Assembly (NCBI RefSeq): GCF_003634555.1
Contig: NZ_RBKS01000001.1
Coordinates: 3,410,001 to 3,474,000 of the forward strand
Reading direction: 5' to 3'
DNA: 64,000 nt
Source of the DNA: Frondihabitans australicus
GTDB lineage: Bacteria; Actinomycetota; Actinomycetes; Actinomycetales; Microbacteriaceae
Of this stretch, positions 53,453 to 61,138 are shown in pieces. Each line of letters starts with the position of its first letter. Within the stretch, counting starts at the first letter, position 1. Under the pieces are notes generated by a model that was not told the DNA's origin, ran no database searches, and worked only from the letters and a program-made list of their open reading frames with translations. Position numbers and translations under genes: made by a program.

Positions 53453-53677
53453 CTAAGCAGTTTTGTGCGTCGGCTGGTCTTCGTCGGAGTACTGGTCGGC
53501 GTACGTGTCTACGTACTCGTCCTCGTCGTCGTCCGCCCACTTGTCGACGTACTGGTCGCCGTCGGTGTGAGGAGTCGACAGCTCTCGTTCGAGCGCACCG
53601 TAATTCGTCTCGGGGCTGAAGTACTTCAGCTCGCGAGCGACCTTCGTGTGCTTGGCTTTTTGACGGCCGCGCCCCAT
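53453..53677 (-). CDS. DUF3073 family protein
   Basis: 74 aa. MGRGRQKAKHTKVARELKYFSPETNYGALERELS is the DUF3073 core; a highly acidic C-terminus follows (WADDDEDEYVDTYADQYSDED). The family is confined to actinobacteria and its function is unknown; the mycobacterial member Rv0810c also sits next to purM. GAGGGGG precedes the ATG at 53677; the in-frame longer start adds an unlikely Arg/Cys-rich extension. The basic head and acidic tail suggest nucleic-acid or ribosome contact, which is speculation. Confidence 0.92.
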   Translation of the reverse strand: MGRGRQKAKHTKVARELKYFSPETNYGALERELSTPHTDGDQYVDKWADDDEDEYVDTYADQYSDEDQPTHKTA

Positions 53678-53853
53678 GCGAGACCCCCTCGTGATTCTGG
53701 CCCGGGTTGCTGTTGAGGGGCACGTGCTTGCAACGTGCGCGCCGACCCGGGAACGACCGACAGGTAAATGGTGCAAAACTAACGGCAACCTTAGCATGTG
53801 CCACCGCGCGCGGCTTCAGTCGACGCCCGTCGGCGACGTCCAGAATGGGGGCC

Positions 53854-54969
53854 ATGGTTCACGACGAGACGGCCCCTCCCGTCAGCGAGAGAACGCGCGT
53901 CGTGATCATCGGCGCGGGGCAGGCCGGGCTCTCGGTGGCCTATTTCCTCCAGCGCCTGGGCCTTAAGCAGGGCGACGACTTCGTGCTGCTCGACCGGGGG
54001 CCGTCGACGGGCGGCGCCTGGCAGTTCCGGTGGCGCTCGCTCCGCCTCGGGACGGCCCACCGTGTCAACGATCTGCCAGGAATGTCAGAGTTGGGTCTCA
54101 GCTTCGACACGGCCGACAAGACGGCTCCGGCCAAGGATGTCGTCGGCGACTACTACGACCGCTACGAGCGACACTTCGGGCTCCGGGTGCGGCGCCCCGT
54201 CGACGTCAGAGGGCTGCACGACCTCGGGCGCGACCTCGCCGTCCGCTATCTCGACGCCCGCGGCGAGTCGCACGAGATCGTCACCCAGGTCGTCGTCAAT
54301 GCGACGGGCACGTGGGGCTCGCCGTTCCGCCCCTGGTATCCGGGGCGCGACGACTTCGAGGGCAGGCAGATCACCACCGCCGAGTACACCGACGCCGCGG
54401 ACTTCGAGGGGCAGGACGTCGTCGTGGTCGGCGGGGGCACGAGCGCGGTGGGGTTCCTGCTCGAACTCGAGAAGGTCGCGAAGCACACCGTCTGGGTCAC
54501 CCGGCGGCCGGTCGACTGGGTCGACCAGACCGAACTGGGTGTCGAGATGCGGGTCTCGGCGGTCGACGAGCAGGACGCCGCCGCCAGGGAGGGGCGCGCC
54601 CTGCCGAGCATCGTCAGCGGCACGGGCATCCCGATCAGCCGACGTCACCGGGCGGGCATCGACCGCGGCGTCCTCGTCGACCGCCCCGTCTTCACCTCGA
54701 TCGAGAAGACCGGGGTGCGCTTCGCCGACGGATCCTTCGAGCACGCCGACGCGATCATCTGGGCCACCGGATTCCGAGCCGAGCTCCGCCACCTCGCCGG
54801 ACTCAAACTGCGCACCGCGCAGGGCGGCCTCGTGGTCGAACGCGGCGCGTCGAAGTCCGACGACCGCCTGTTCTTCGCCGGCTACGGACCACAGGCGTCG
54901 ACGATCGGCGCCAACCGGGCGGGTCGCATCATCGCGCGCCAGGTGCTCCTCACGCTCTCCACCCGCTGA
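53854..54969 (+). CDS. flavin-containing monooxygenase-like NAD(P)/FAD protein
   Basis: 371 aa. First Rossmann loop VVIIGAGQAGLSVAYFL (GxGxxG for FAD); second VVVVGGGTSAVGFLLELE for NAD(P)H; NATGTWGSPFRPWYPG in between is close to the FMO/BVMO middle motif, and IIWATGFRAELRHL is the ATG motif at the domain joint. The fingerprint FxGxxxHxxxW/F of Baeyer-Villiger enzymes is not seen. Substrate unknown. ATG at 53854 or 53845 both possible. Its 3' end is duplicated at 54972. Confidence 0.82.
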   Translation: MVHDETAPPVSERTRVVIIGAGQAGLSVAYFLQRLGLKQGDDFVLLDRGPSTGGAWQFRWRSLRLGTAHRVNDLPGMSELGLSFDTADKTAPAKDVVGDYYDRYERHFGLRVRRPVDVRGLHDLGRDLAVRYLDARGESHEIVTQVVVNATGTWGSPFRPWYPGRDDFEGRQITTAEYTDAADFEGQDVVVVGGGTSAVGFLLELEKVAKHTVWVTRRPVDWVDQTELGVEMRVSAVDEQDAAAREGRALPSIVSGTGIPISRRHRAGIDRGVLVDRPVFTSIEKTGVRFADGSFEHADAIIWATGFRAELRHLAGLKLRTAQGGLVVERGASKSDDRLFFAGYGPQASTIGANRAGRIIARQVLLTLSTR

Positions 54970-54987
54970 CCCTCTCCACCCGCTGAC
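54955..54987. repeat. 17-bp tandem duplication spanning a stop codon
   Basis: CTCTCCACCCGCTGAC at 54955-54970 is repeated at 54972-54987, period 17, the first copy carrying the TGA of the flavoprotein gene. The period and form match the purM case. Confidence 0.88.
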
Positions 54988-55010
54988 GTCCGGCGCCGCC
55001 TGGCAAAGGT

Positions 55011-55054
55011 TGGCAACGACGTTGCCAGTCTGGAATGACTCACTAATATTCCAG
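55011..55054 (+). promoter_or_regulatory. promoter with two nested palindromes
   Basis: TTGCCA (55022-55027) and TAATAT (55044-55049), 16-nt spacing, form a good sigma-70-type promoter. TGGCAACG/CGTTGCCA (55011-55027) covers the -35 and CTGGAAT/ATTCCAG (55030-55054) covers the -10, so one or two regulators probably bind. Confidence 0.65.
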
Positions 55055-55098
55055 TCGAGCGCCTCCCATCGGGGTGGGGCGCAGGATCGGAGAAAGTC

Positions 55099-56268
55099 AT
55101 GCACATCCGCCGTACCTCCGCTGCGATCGTCGTCTCGGCCGCCGCCCTGGCCCTCGTCGTGCCGGGTGCCGCGCAGGCAGCGTCGCCGCAATCGGCCGTC
55201 GCCCGGCCGGCCGCCGCGACCACGGCCGCGACGCCCTTCACCGCCAGAATCGCCTCCGTGCAGCACTCCACGGGCCGCATCGTCGTGGTCGGAACCGGTC
55301 GGCCGGGCGCCGTCGTCTCCGTATCGGGCGCGACGCTCAACGCGGGCGCAACGGTCGCCGTGAAGGCCGACGGGTCCTGGCGCGCCGTCGTCACGGCGCC
55401 GCACGGCGAGCACAGCATCACGGTGTCGCAGGGCGCAGCAGGCCGCTCGATCACGCTGACGGCGATCGTCGACATCCGGCTGCCGATGACGATGCAGGCG
55501 ATCGCTCTGCCCTGGGATCGTGAGGTCGTCGTCGCGGGTGACGACGCCGAGCCGGGTGCGACCGTGGTCGTCTCCGTCGACGGCGTCGTCGTGGCGCGCA
55601 CGAAGGCGAAGGCCGACGGTTCGTGGTTCACGGTCGCCGAGGGGCTCGCTTTCGGCACGCACCGGGTGAGCGTCGTGCAGAGGTTCGACGGCACGCAGAA
55701 CGGCGGTGCCGAGACCACCGTCGACCTCGATGGCTCGCCCACCCTCGACACACCCGTGGTCGACGTCCGTTCACAGACGATCTCGCTCTCCGGCACCGCA
55801 CCCGAGGGCACCACGATCGAGCTGCGCGACCCGTCGGGCGTTCCCATCGAGACCCTCGCCGGCGAGACCGAGATCCCCGTCGACGACTACGCGTGGCACA
55901 CGACGATCCGCATCCCCGGCGGCGACTACCGCCAGTACGGCATCACGGCGGTCACGAGGTTCGACGGCGCCGACGCGGGGTCCGCGAGGAACTCCGCCCT
56001 CATCCCGATCACGCTTCGCGCCGAGGTGACGAAGTACACCGCCAAGAAGGTCGTCATCACCGGCAGGGGAGAGCCGGGCGCGGTGGTCTCGTTCACCGAC
56101 GCGAACGGCGCCGTCGTCCGCGACGCCGACGGGGCGGCGGTGATCGCGCAGGTCGAGCGCGGCGACTTCACGCGCACCCTCGACCCGCGGTTGGTCTCCG
56201 GGCGCACGCTCGCGCTGACGCAGACGCTGAATGGGAAGTTCGTCGGCGAAGCGACCGTCACCTTCTGA
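55099..56268 (+). CDS. secreted protein with tandem Ig-like domains
   Basis: 389 aa. Signal peptide ends GAAQAA. The mature part has four beta-sandwich-like repeats, each beginning with a G-x-G-x-P-G-A-x-V turn: VVGTGRPGAVVSVSG, VAGDDAEPGATVVVSV, LSGTAPEGTTIELRD, ITGRGEPGAVVSFTD. ADGSW recurs in the first two. These resemble bacterial Ig-like 'Big' or adhesion stalk repeats. There is no sortase signal or membrane anchor, so the protein is probably released. AGAAAG precedes the ATG. Regulated from the promoter with palindromes at 55011. Confidence 0.78.
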   Translation: MHIRRTSAAIVVSAAALALVVPGAAQAASPQSAVARPAAATTAATPFTARIASVQHSTGRIVVVGTGRPGAVVSVSGATLNAGATVAVKADGSWRAVVTAPHGEHSITVSQGAAGRSITLTAIVDIRLPMTMQAIALPWDREVVVAGDDAEPGATVVVSVDGVVVARTKAKADGSWFTVAEGLAFGTHRVSVVQRFDGTQNGGAETTVDLDGSPTLDTPVVDVRSQTISLSGTAPEGTTIELRDPSGVPIETLAGETEIPVDDYAWHTTIRIPGGDYRQYGITAVTRFDGADAGSARNSALIPITLRAEVTKYTAKKVVITGRGEPGAVVSFTDANGAVVRDADGAAVIAQVERGDFTRTLDPRLVSGRTLALTQTLNGKFVGEATVTF

Positions 56269-56337
56269 CGGGCGGAACGGGGTGACGTGTGCCACGATCG
56301 GCGCGCGTCACCCGCGGACCGTCGTCGGCGCACTCGC

Positions 56338-58245
56338 TCATTCGCGGTGCAGTGCGCTCCAGACGGCGACCGCCGCCGCCGCCGACCACGCCTGCGGCCG
56401 GCAGGCCGCCGGGTAGGGCACGGGCCGGGGAAGCTCGCGGGCGTCGTCGCCCGAGTGCAGCTCGGGCATGCGGTAGTCGAAGGCGGGCGCAGCGGCGAGG
56501 AGCCCCTCGGCCAGCGCCGCGGCGGCCTCGTGCAAGCCCTCGAGTGCCAGCCCCTGCACGGCGATCGCGGTGTCGTGGGTCCACACACTGCCGCCGTGAT
56601 AGCTCAGCGGCCAGTAGCCCGCCGACCCGGTCGACATCGTCCGCAACCCGAATCCCGACGCCATGTCCGGCGCCACGAGTCGGGAGGCGATCGACGCCGC
56701 CTGCGCGGCGTCGAGAATGCCGGTGCCGAGCACGTGGCCGAGGTTGCTCGTCACCGTGTCGACGGGTCTCTTGCGAGCGTCGAGGGCGATGGCGAGGTAG
56801 GGCCCGGCGGCGTCGTGGAGCCAGAAGCTCTCGTGGAACCGCGACCGGAGGCGGGCCGCCCAGGTGAGCCACTCGGCTCCTGCGCCCTGCCCCTCGAAGC
56901 GGTCGAGCAGGGCAGCGCCGGCGACCGCCGCCTGGTAGGCGTACGCCTGCACCTCGACGAGGGCGATCGGCCCCTCGGCGAGCGTGCCATCGCGCCACTG
57001 CACGCTGTCGCCGGAGTCCTTCCAGCCCTGGTTCGACAGGCCGTGGCCGGTCTCGTCGACGTACTCGAGCAGGCCGTCGCCGTCACTGTCGCCGTAGTCG
57101 CGCATCCACGCGAGCGCTGCGCGCAGGTGCGGCAGGAGCCGGCGGACCTCGTCGTCGGCGAGCCCCGCCCGCCACGCCTCGTCGAGCAGGCACACCCAGA
57201 GCGCCGTGGCGTCGACGGTGCCGAAGTAGAGCGGCGGCAGGCTGATGCCCTCGCCGGGCAGGGTGAGCGTCTGCGACCGCAGCTCGTGCATGATCTTGCC
57301 CGGCTGCTCGGCGGTCTCGGCCACCGACGCCGTTCCCTGCAGACCCGCGAGGACGTTCAGCGTGCCCCGCGCCACGAGGAGGCCGTCGTCGACCGGCAGC
57401 AGGAACCGCGCCGCCCAGAGCGAATCACGCCCGAACAGGGTGAAGAACCACGGCGCACCCGCGGCGAGGAAGACGTCGTCGGGCGCGTCGACGGTCGTGA
57501 GCCGGAGCGCCTCGAGGTCGTCGAGCGCGCGCGCCAGCCAGCGGGCGAGCCGGTCGTCGGAGGGCGCAGGATCCAGGGCACGCCACCGCGCAGGGGCCTT
57601 CACCCCCTCGACCACGGCCGCCTCGGACGTCGCGGTGAGGTCGAATCCGACGGTCGCCGATCCGCGTGCGGGGATCGCGACGTCCCAGGTCAGCGTGATG
57701 TCGGCTCCGTCGACGGTCGCCCGCGCGCTGTGCGTGTGAAGGGTGACGGCGGCGTCGCTCGTCCCCCACTCGCAGAGCCCGTCGCGCAGCGACACGTCGA
57801 CCGGCGCGGAGGTCGCGAGGCCGGCCTTGACCAGCTCCATGGTGGTCGCGTCGGCGCGCAGGCTCATCGACACCTCGCAGCCGATCTCGCGGTCGAGGCG
57901 CGAGGTCAGGGTCAGGCGCTCGTGGATCCCGATCGTCGAGGCGACGCGCAGCACGCTCGCCCGGACGTCGGGGTCGGCTCCCGCGTCGTCGAGGCCCCGC
58001 AGGAGCGACTCGAACCGCACCGTCGAGGCGCCGATCGGCACGGTCGCGATCGGCTCGGGCTCGGCACCGTCGACGGTGAGGGAGAGGTCGGCGAGAATGC
58101 GGAGGTCGCCGAGGTAGACCCCGTGGATCGCCGCCGCGCCCATGCTTCCGTCGGGCGCCGACCATGCCTGCGCGGGCGCACGGAGCACCACGGTCTCGGC
58201 GTCGAGGAACGGCTGGAGCGCCGTGGGCGTGAGGGTGTCGGTCAT
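56338..58245 (-). CDS. glycogen debranching-type amylo-alpha-1,6-glucosidase family protein
   Basis: 635 aa. N-terminal GDE_N-like beta-domain to about residue 230, then the (alpha/alpha)6 barrel: GAPWFFTLFGRDSLWAARFLLP (catalytic Asp region), GKIMHELRSQTLTLPGEGISLPPLYFGTVDATALWV, DGDGLLEYVDETGHGLSNQGWKDSGDSVQW and WPLSYHGGSVWTHDTAIAVQGL. These are the hallmarks of GH-type debranching and glucosidase-like enzymes. Probably hydrolyses the sugar imported by the adjacent ABC transporter. AGGAG precedes the ATG at 58245; last gene of the leftward operon. Confidence 0.9.
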   Translation of the reverse strand: MTDTLTPTALQPFLDAETVVLRAPAQAWSAPDGSMGAAAIHGVYLGDLRILADLSLTVDGAEPEPIATVPIGASTVRFESLLRGLDDAGADPDVRASVLRVASTIGIHERLTLTSRLDREIGCEVSMSLRADATTMELVKAGLATSAPVDVSLRDGLCEWGTSDAAVTLHTHSARATVDGADITLTWDVAIPARGSATVGFDLTATSEAAVVEGVKAPARWRALDPAPSDDRLARWLARALDDLEALRLTTVDAPDDVFLAAGAPWFFTLFGRDSLWAARFLLPVDDGLLVARGTLNVLAGLQGTASVAETAEQPGKIMHELRSQTLTLPGEGISLPPLYFGTVDATALWVCLLDEAWRAGLADDEVRRLLPHLRAALAWMRDYGDSDGDGLLEYVDETGHGLSNQGWKDSGDSVQWRDGTLAEGPIALVEVQAYAYQAAVAGAALLDRFEGQGAGAEWLTWAARLRSRFHESFWLHDAAGPYLAIALDARKRPVDTVTSNLGHVLGTGILDAAQAASIASRLVAPDMASGFGLRTMSTGSAGYWPLSYHGGSVWTHDTAIAVQGLALEGLHEAAAALAEGLLAAAPAFDYRMPELHSGDDARELPRPVPYPAACRPQAWSAAAAVAVWSALHRE

Positions 58246-58300
58246 GGGGTTCAGCTCCTGATCTGAGCGTCGAAGAAAAAGGTCTGCCGCGGTGGTGGGT

Positions 58301-59047
58301 CTACGGGCGCAGGATCCGCGGCTCCAGCGCCGTGACGACCGCCCGGCCGCTCTCGGCGTCGACCCGCAGCACCCGCCCGTCCGTCCGCTCGGAGACGACG
58401 TCTGCGAGCTGGGCGCCGTCTCCGTCGTCGCGGTACACGACGCCCGTGCCCTCGTCGAGCGCGTAGCCCGGTGCGAGGTCGCCCGCCGCCACCGCCGCCT
58501 CGTAGGCGACGGCCCGTGACGGGTCGGAGTCGTAGTGGACGGCGAGCGAGCCGGGCACGAAGCCGAGGCCGTCGGCCACGGCCGACGCGGTCGGCCCGTA
58601 CGACGTGGTGACTCCGCCGGTGTGCCAGCAGAGTCCGCCGGCCGAGCCGCCGGCGAGCACGACGCCGCGGCGCCACGCGTCGCGGAGCACCCGGTCCAGC
58701 CCGTGGGCGCGCCACACGGCGAGGAGGTTGACGACGCTGCCGCCGGAGACCCACACCACGTCGGCGGCGTTCACGGCCGCAGCGAGCGACGGGACGTTGG
58801 GGTGCGGGAAGAGCCGGAGGTGGCTCGCCCGGGCTCCTGCGGCCCGTGCCGCCTCGATCTCGGTGCCCTCGACGAAGCGCGGGTCGCCGCCGGCGGTGTT
58901 GACGTGCAGGACGTGCGGGGTGCGCCCGGCCGGCACCTCGGCCAGTCGGATCGCCTCGAGCACGAGCGGCCCGTAGACGGCGTCGGTCCACTCGCCGGGG
59001 TTCAGCCCGCCGCAGGTCGCCAGGATCGTGGGCGCGCTCGCCGTCAC
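58301..59047 (-). CDS. peptidase E-like protein (family S51, type 1 amidotransferase fold)
   Basis: 248 aa. VLAGGSAGGLCWH has the nucleophile Ser in the G-S-A-G-G motif; TILATCGGLNPG and VHYDSDPSR are other family regions, and VVWVSGGSVVNLLAVWRAHGL is typical of S51. Aspartyl dipeptidase PepE cleaves Asp-X dipeptides; cyanophycinases share the fold. GTG start overlaps the stop of the permease (GTGA), so it is in a sugar operon, an odd place for a peptidase. It might be a hydrolase on another substrate. Confidence 0.88.
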   Translation of the reverse strand: MTASAPTILATCGGLNPGEWTDAVYGPLVLEAIRLAEVPAGRTPHVLHVNTAGGDPRFVEGTEIEAARAAGARASHLRLFPHPNVPSLAAAVNAADVVWVSGGSVVNLLAVWRAHGLDRVLRDAWRRGVVLAGGSAGGLCWHTGGVTTSYGPTASAVADGLGFVPGSLAVHYDSDPSRAVAYEAAVAAGDLAPGYALDEGTGVVYRDDGDGAQLADVVSERTDGRVLRVDAESGRAVVTALEPRILRP

Positions 59048-59958
59048 TCCTTCACCGCCCCGTCGGACGAGTTCATGATGTGGCGCTGGAACACGAAGAA
59101 CATCACGGCGACCGGGATGGTCATGATCGCGCCCGCCGCGAGCTTAAGCGGGTACTGCGTGCCGGCGCTGAGCGAGCCGGACGCCAGGTTCGCGACGCCC
59201 TTGGTGAGCGTGGTCAGCGCCGGGTTCTGCGTCGAGATGATGAACTGGCTCAGCTCGTTCCACGAGCCCTGGAACGACAGGATGATGATCGTGATCAGGG
59301 CGGGTCGCGCCATCGGCAGCACGATCGACCAGAAGATCCGGAAGGTGCCGGCGCCGTCGATCGACGCCTGCTCCTCCACCGAGGCCGGGATCGACTCGAA
59401 GAAGTTCTTCATGATGAAGACCCCGGCCGCGTCGACGAGCAGCGGAACGATCATGCCCGCGTACGAGTCGTACATGCCGAGCTGGTTGAGGACGAGGAAC
59501 TTCGGGATCATGAGCACCACGCTCGGCACCGCCATCACCGCGATGAGCGCGGCGAACACGACGCTGCGGCCGCGGAACGGGATCCGCGCCAGCGCGTACC
59601 CGGCCAGCGAGTCGAAGAACACGCGCCCGGCCGTGACGAAGACCGCGACGATGAACGAGTTCTTCACCCAGAGCGGGAAGTCGCTGTTCGTGAACAGCGT
59701 CTGGATCGCCGCGAGCGAGAACGTCTTCGGGATCAGCGACAGCGGGTCGACCGCCGCGTCGGCCTCGGTCTTGAAGGCGGTGGCGATGTTGATGAGGAAC
59801 GGGAAGATGTAGATCACCGCGATGGCGATCAGCACCAGGTAGAGCACTCCGGTGCTCGCCCAGAAGGCGGCGCCGCGGTGATGACGACGGCCCGCAGGAG
59901 CCGGGGTGGTCCCGCCGGCCACGTCGATGCGGTCGCTGAGCGGTGCGGTGGCGGTCAT
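59044..59958 (-). CDS. sugar ABC transporter permease (MalG-like)
   Basis: 304 aa, six helices. PFLINIATAFKTEADA is the MalG-type start region; the EAA loop is PASVEEQASIDGAGTFRIFWSIVLPMARPA. It overlaps the neighbours on both sides: ATGA with the first permease and GTGA with peptidase E. Works with the binding protein at 61139; no ATPase in the operon, so a shared one is needed. Confidence 0.92.
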   Translation of the reverse strand: MTATAPLSDRIDVAGGTTPAPAGRRHHRGAAFWASTGVLYLVLIAIAVIYIFPFLINIATAFKTEADAAVDPLSLIPKTFSLAAIQTLFTNSDFPLWVKNSFIVAVFVTAGRVFFDSLAGYALARIPFRGRSVVFAALIAVMAVPSVVLMIPKFLVLNQLGMYDSYAGMIVPLLVDAAGVFIMKNFFESIPASVEEQASIDGAGTFRIFWSIVLPMARPALITIIILSFQGSWNELSQFIISTQNPALTTLTKGVANLASGSLSAGTQYPLKLAAGAIMTIPVAVMFFVFQRHIMNSSDGAVKE

Positions 59959-61073
59959 CGGTCGAGCCTCTCGTCGATCACGTTCACGCGGCTCACGCGC
60001 GTGAGGTCGGGCTGGTATCGGCGGATCCTGCGCTTCGACACGCCCCTCTCGCGGAGCACCATGCGCTGCACGAAGGTGAAGACGATGATCACGACGAAGA
60101 GGATGAAGGCGATCGCGGCGCCCTGGCCCCAGGCCTGGTTGCCGAAGGCCGAGGTGTACGACAGGTAGGCCGGCGTGAGGGTCGTGTTGCTCGGGGCGCC
60201 CTTCGTGCCCGTGTAGATCTGGTCGAAGATCTGCCAGGTGCCGATGAGGCCGAGGGTGAGCACCGTGAACAGGGTCGGGCGCAGCTGCGGCAGGGTGATG
60301 CGCCAGAAGCGCTGCCAGCCGTTCGCGCCGTCCATCATCGCGGCCTCGTCGATGTCGTGTCCGAGGTTCTGCAGGGCGGCGATGAACAGCAGCATGAACG
60401 TGCCGCTCGTGGTGAAGATGGCGAGCAGGATGAACGCGCTCATCGCGACCGAGGGGCCCGCGAACCAGTCCCACCACGAGACGCCGAGCGCCGTGTGCTG
60501 CGTCAGCAGGGCCGGGCCGTTCTGCACGCCGAAGCCCTGCAGCAGCAGGTGGATGATGCCGTCGGGGTCGTTGAACCAGTTCGGGCCGTGCAGGCCGAGG
60601 TACGACAGGACCTTGTTGACAGCGCCGGTCGTCGAGAAGAGGAACAGCCACAACACGGTGATCGCCACCGAGCTCGTGACGCTCGGGAAGTAGAACGCGG
60701 TGCGGAAGAACCCGCGGCCGCGCAGCACCGCCCGGTTGACCAGGACGGCGAGGACGAGCGAGACGGCCGTCTGGATCGGTACGACGAAGATCACGTACCA
60801 CGCGTTGTTGCGCAGGGAGGTGCCGAAATTCGTCTCGGCGAGCGAGCCGCCCGAGAGCAGGCCCTGGTAGTTCTTCCCACCGATGAAGTGCACGCCCGAC
60901 GAGAACGGCGAGCCGTTGCCGTTCCAGTCGGAGAAGCTGACCCAGAGCGCCATGAGCACGGGGATCAGCAGGAACAGGCCCAGGATCACGATCGTCGGGC
61001 TCACGAAGAGCCACCCGGCCAGCCCCGATCGCCGGGGTGGGCGCCGCCGCTTGAGTGTCTGCGCCGTCGTCAT
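59955..61073 (-). CDS. sugar ABC transporter permease (MalF-like)
   Basis: 372 aa. Basic start (LKRRRPPRRSGLAGWLFVSPTIVILGLFLL), six helices; the EAA loop is GHDIDEAAMMDGANGWQRFWRITLPQLRPTLF. GAGAGGA precedes the ATG at 61073. A large loop with an aromatic cluster (VSWWDWFAGPS) is typical of MalF-type permeases. A GC-rich hairpin at 61107-61133 lies between the binding protein and this gene. Confidence 0.92.
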   Translation of the reverse strand: MTTAQTLKRRRPPRRSGLAGWLFVSPTIVILGLFLLIPVLMALWVSFSDWNGNGSPFSSGVHFIGGKNYQGLLSGGSLAETNFGTSLRNNAWYVIFVVPIQTAVSLVLAVLVNRAVLRGRGFFRTAFYFPSVTSSVAITVLWLFLFSTTGAVNKVLSYLGLHGPNWFNDPDGIIHLLLQGFGVQNGPALLTQHTALGVSWWDWFAGPSVAMSAFILLAIFTTSGTFMLLFIAALQNLGHDIDEAAMMDGANGWQRFWRITLPQLRPTLFTVLTLGLIGTWQIFDQIYTGTKGAPSNTTLTPAYLSYTSAFGNQAWGQGAAIAFILFVVIIVFTFVQRMVLRERGVSKRRIRRYQPDLTRVSRVNVIDERLDR

Positions 61074-61106
61074 CGTCGTTCGTCCTCTCGCCACGCGGTC
61101 ACTGGA

Positions 61107-61133
61107 GCGGGGCCCGCGAGGCGCGGGCCCCGC
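61107..61133 (-). terminator. GC-rich hairpin between binding-protein and permease genes
   Basis: 12-bp perfect stem GCGGGGCCCGCG/CGCGGGCCCCGC with a 3-nt loop. Same location as the hairpin of the other ABC operon at 24271-24299; probably sets a higher level for the binding protein. Confidence 0.65.
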
Positions 61134-61138
61134 GAGGG

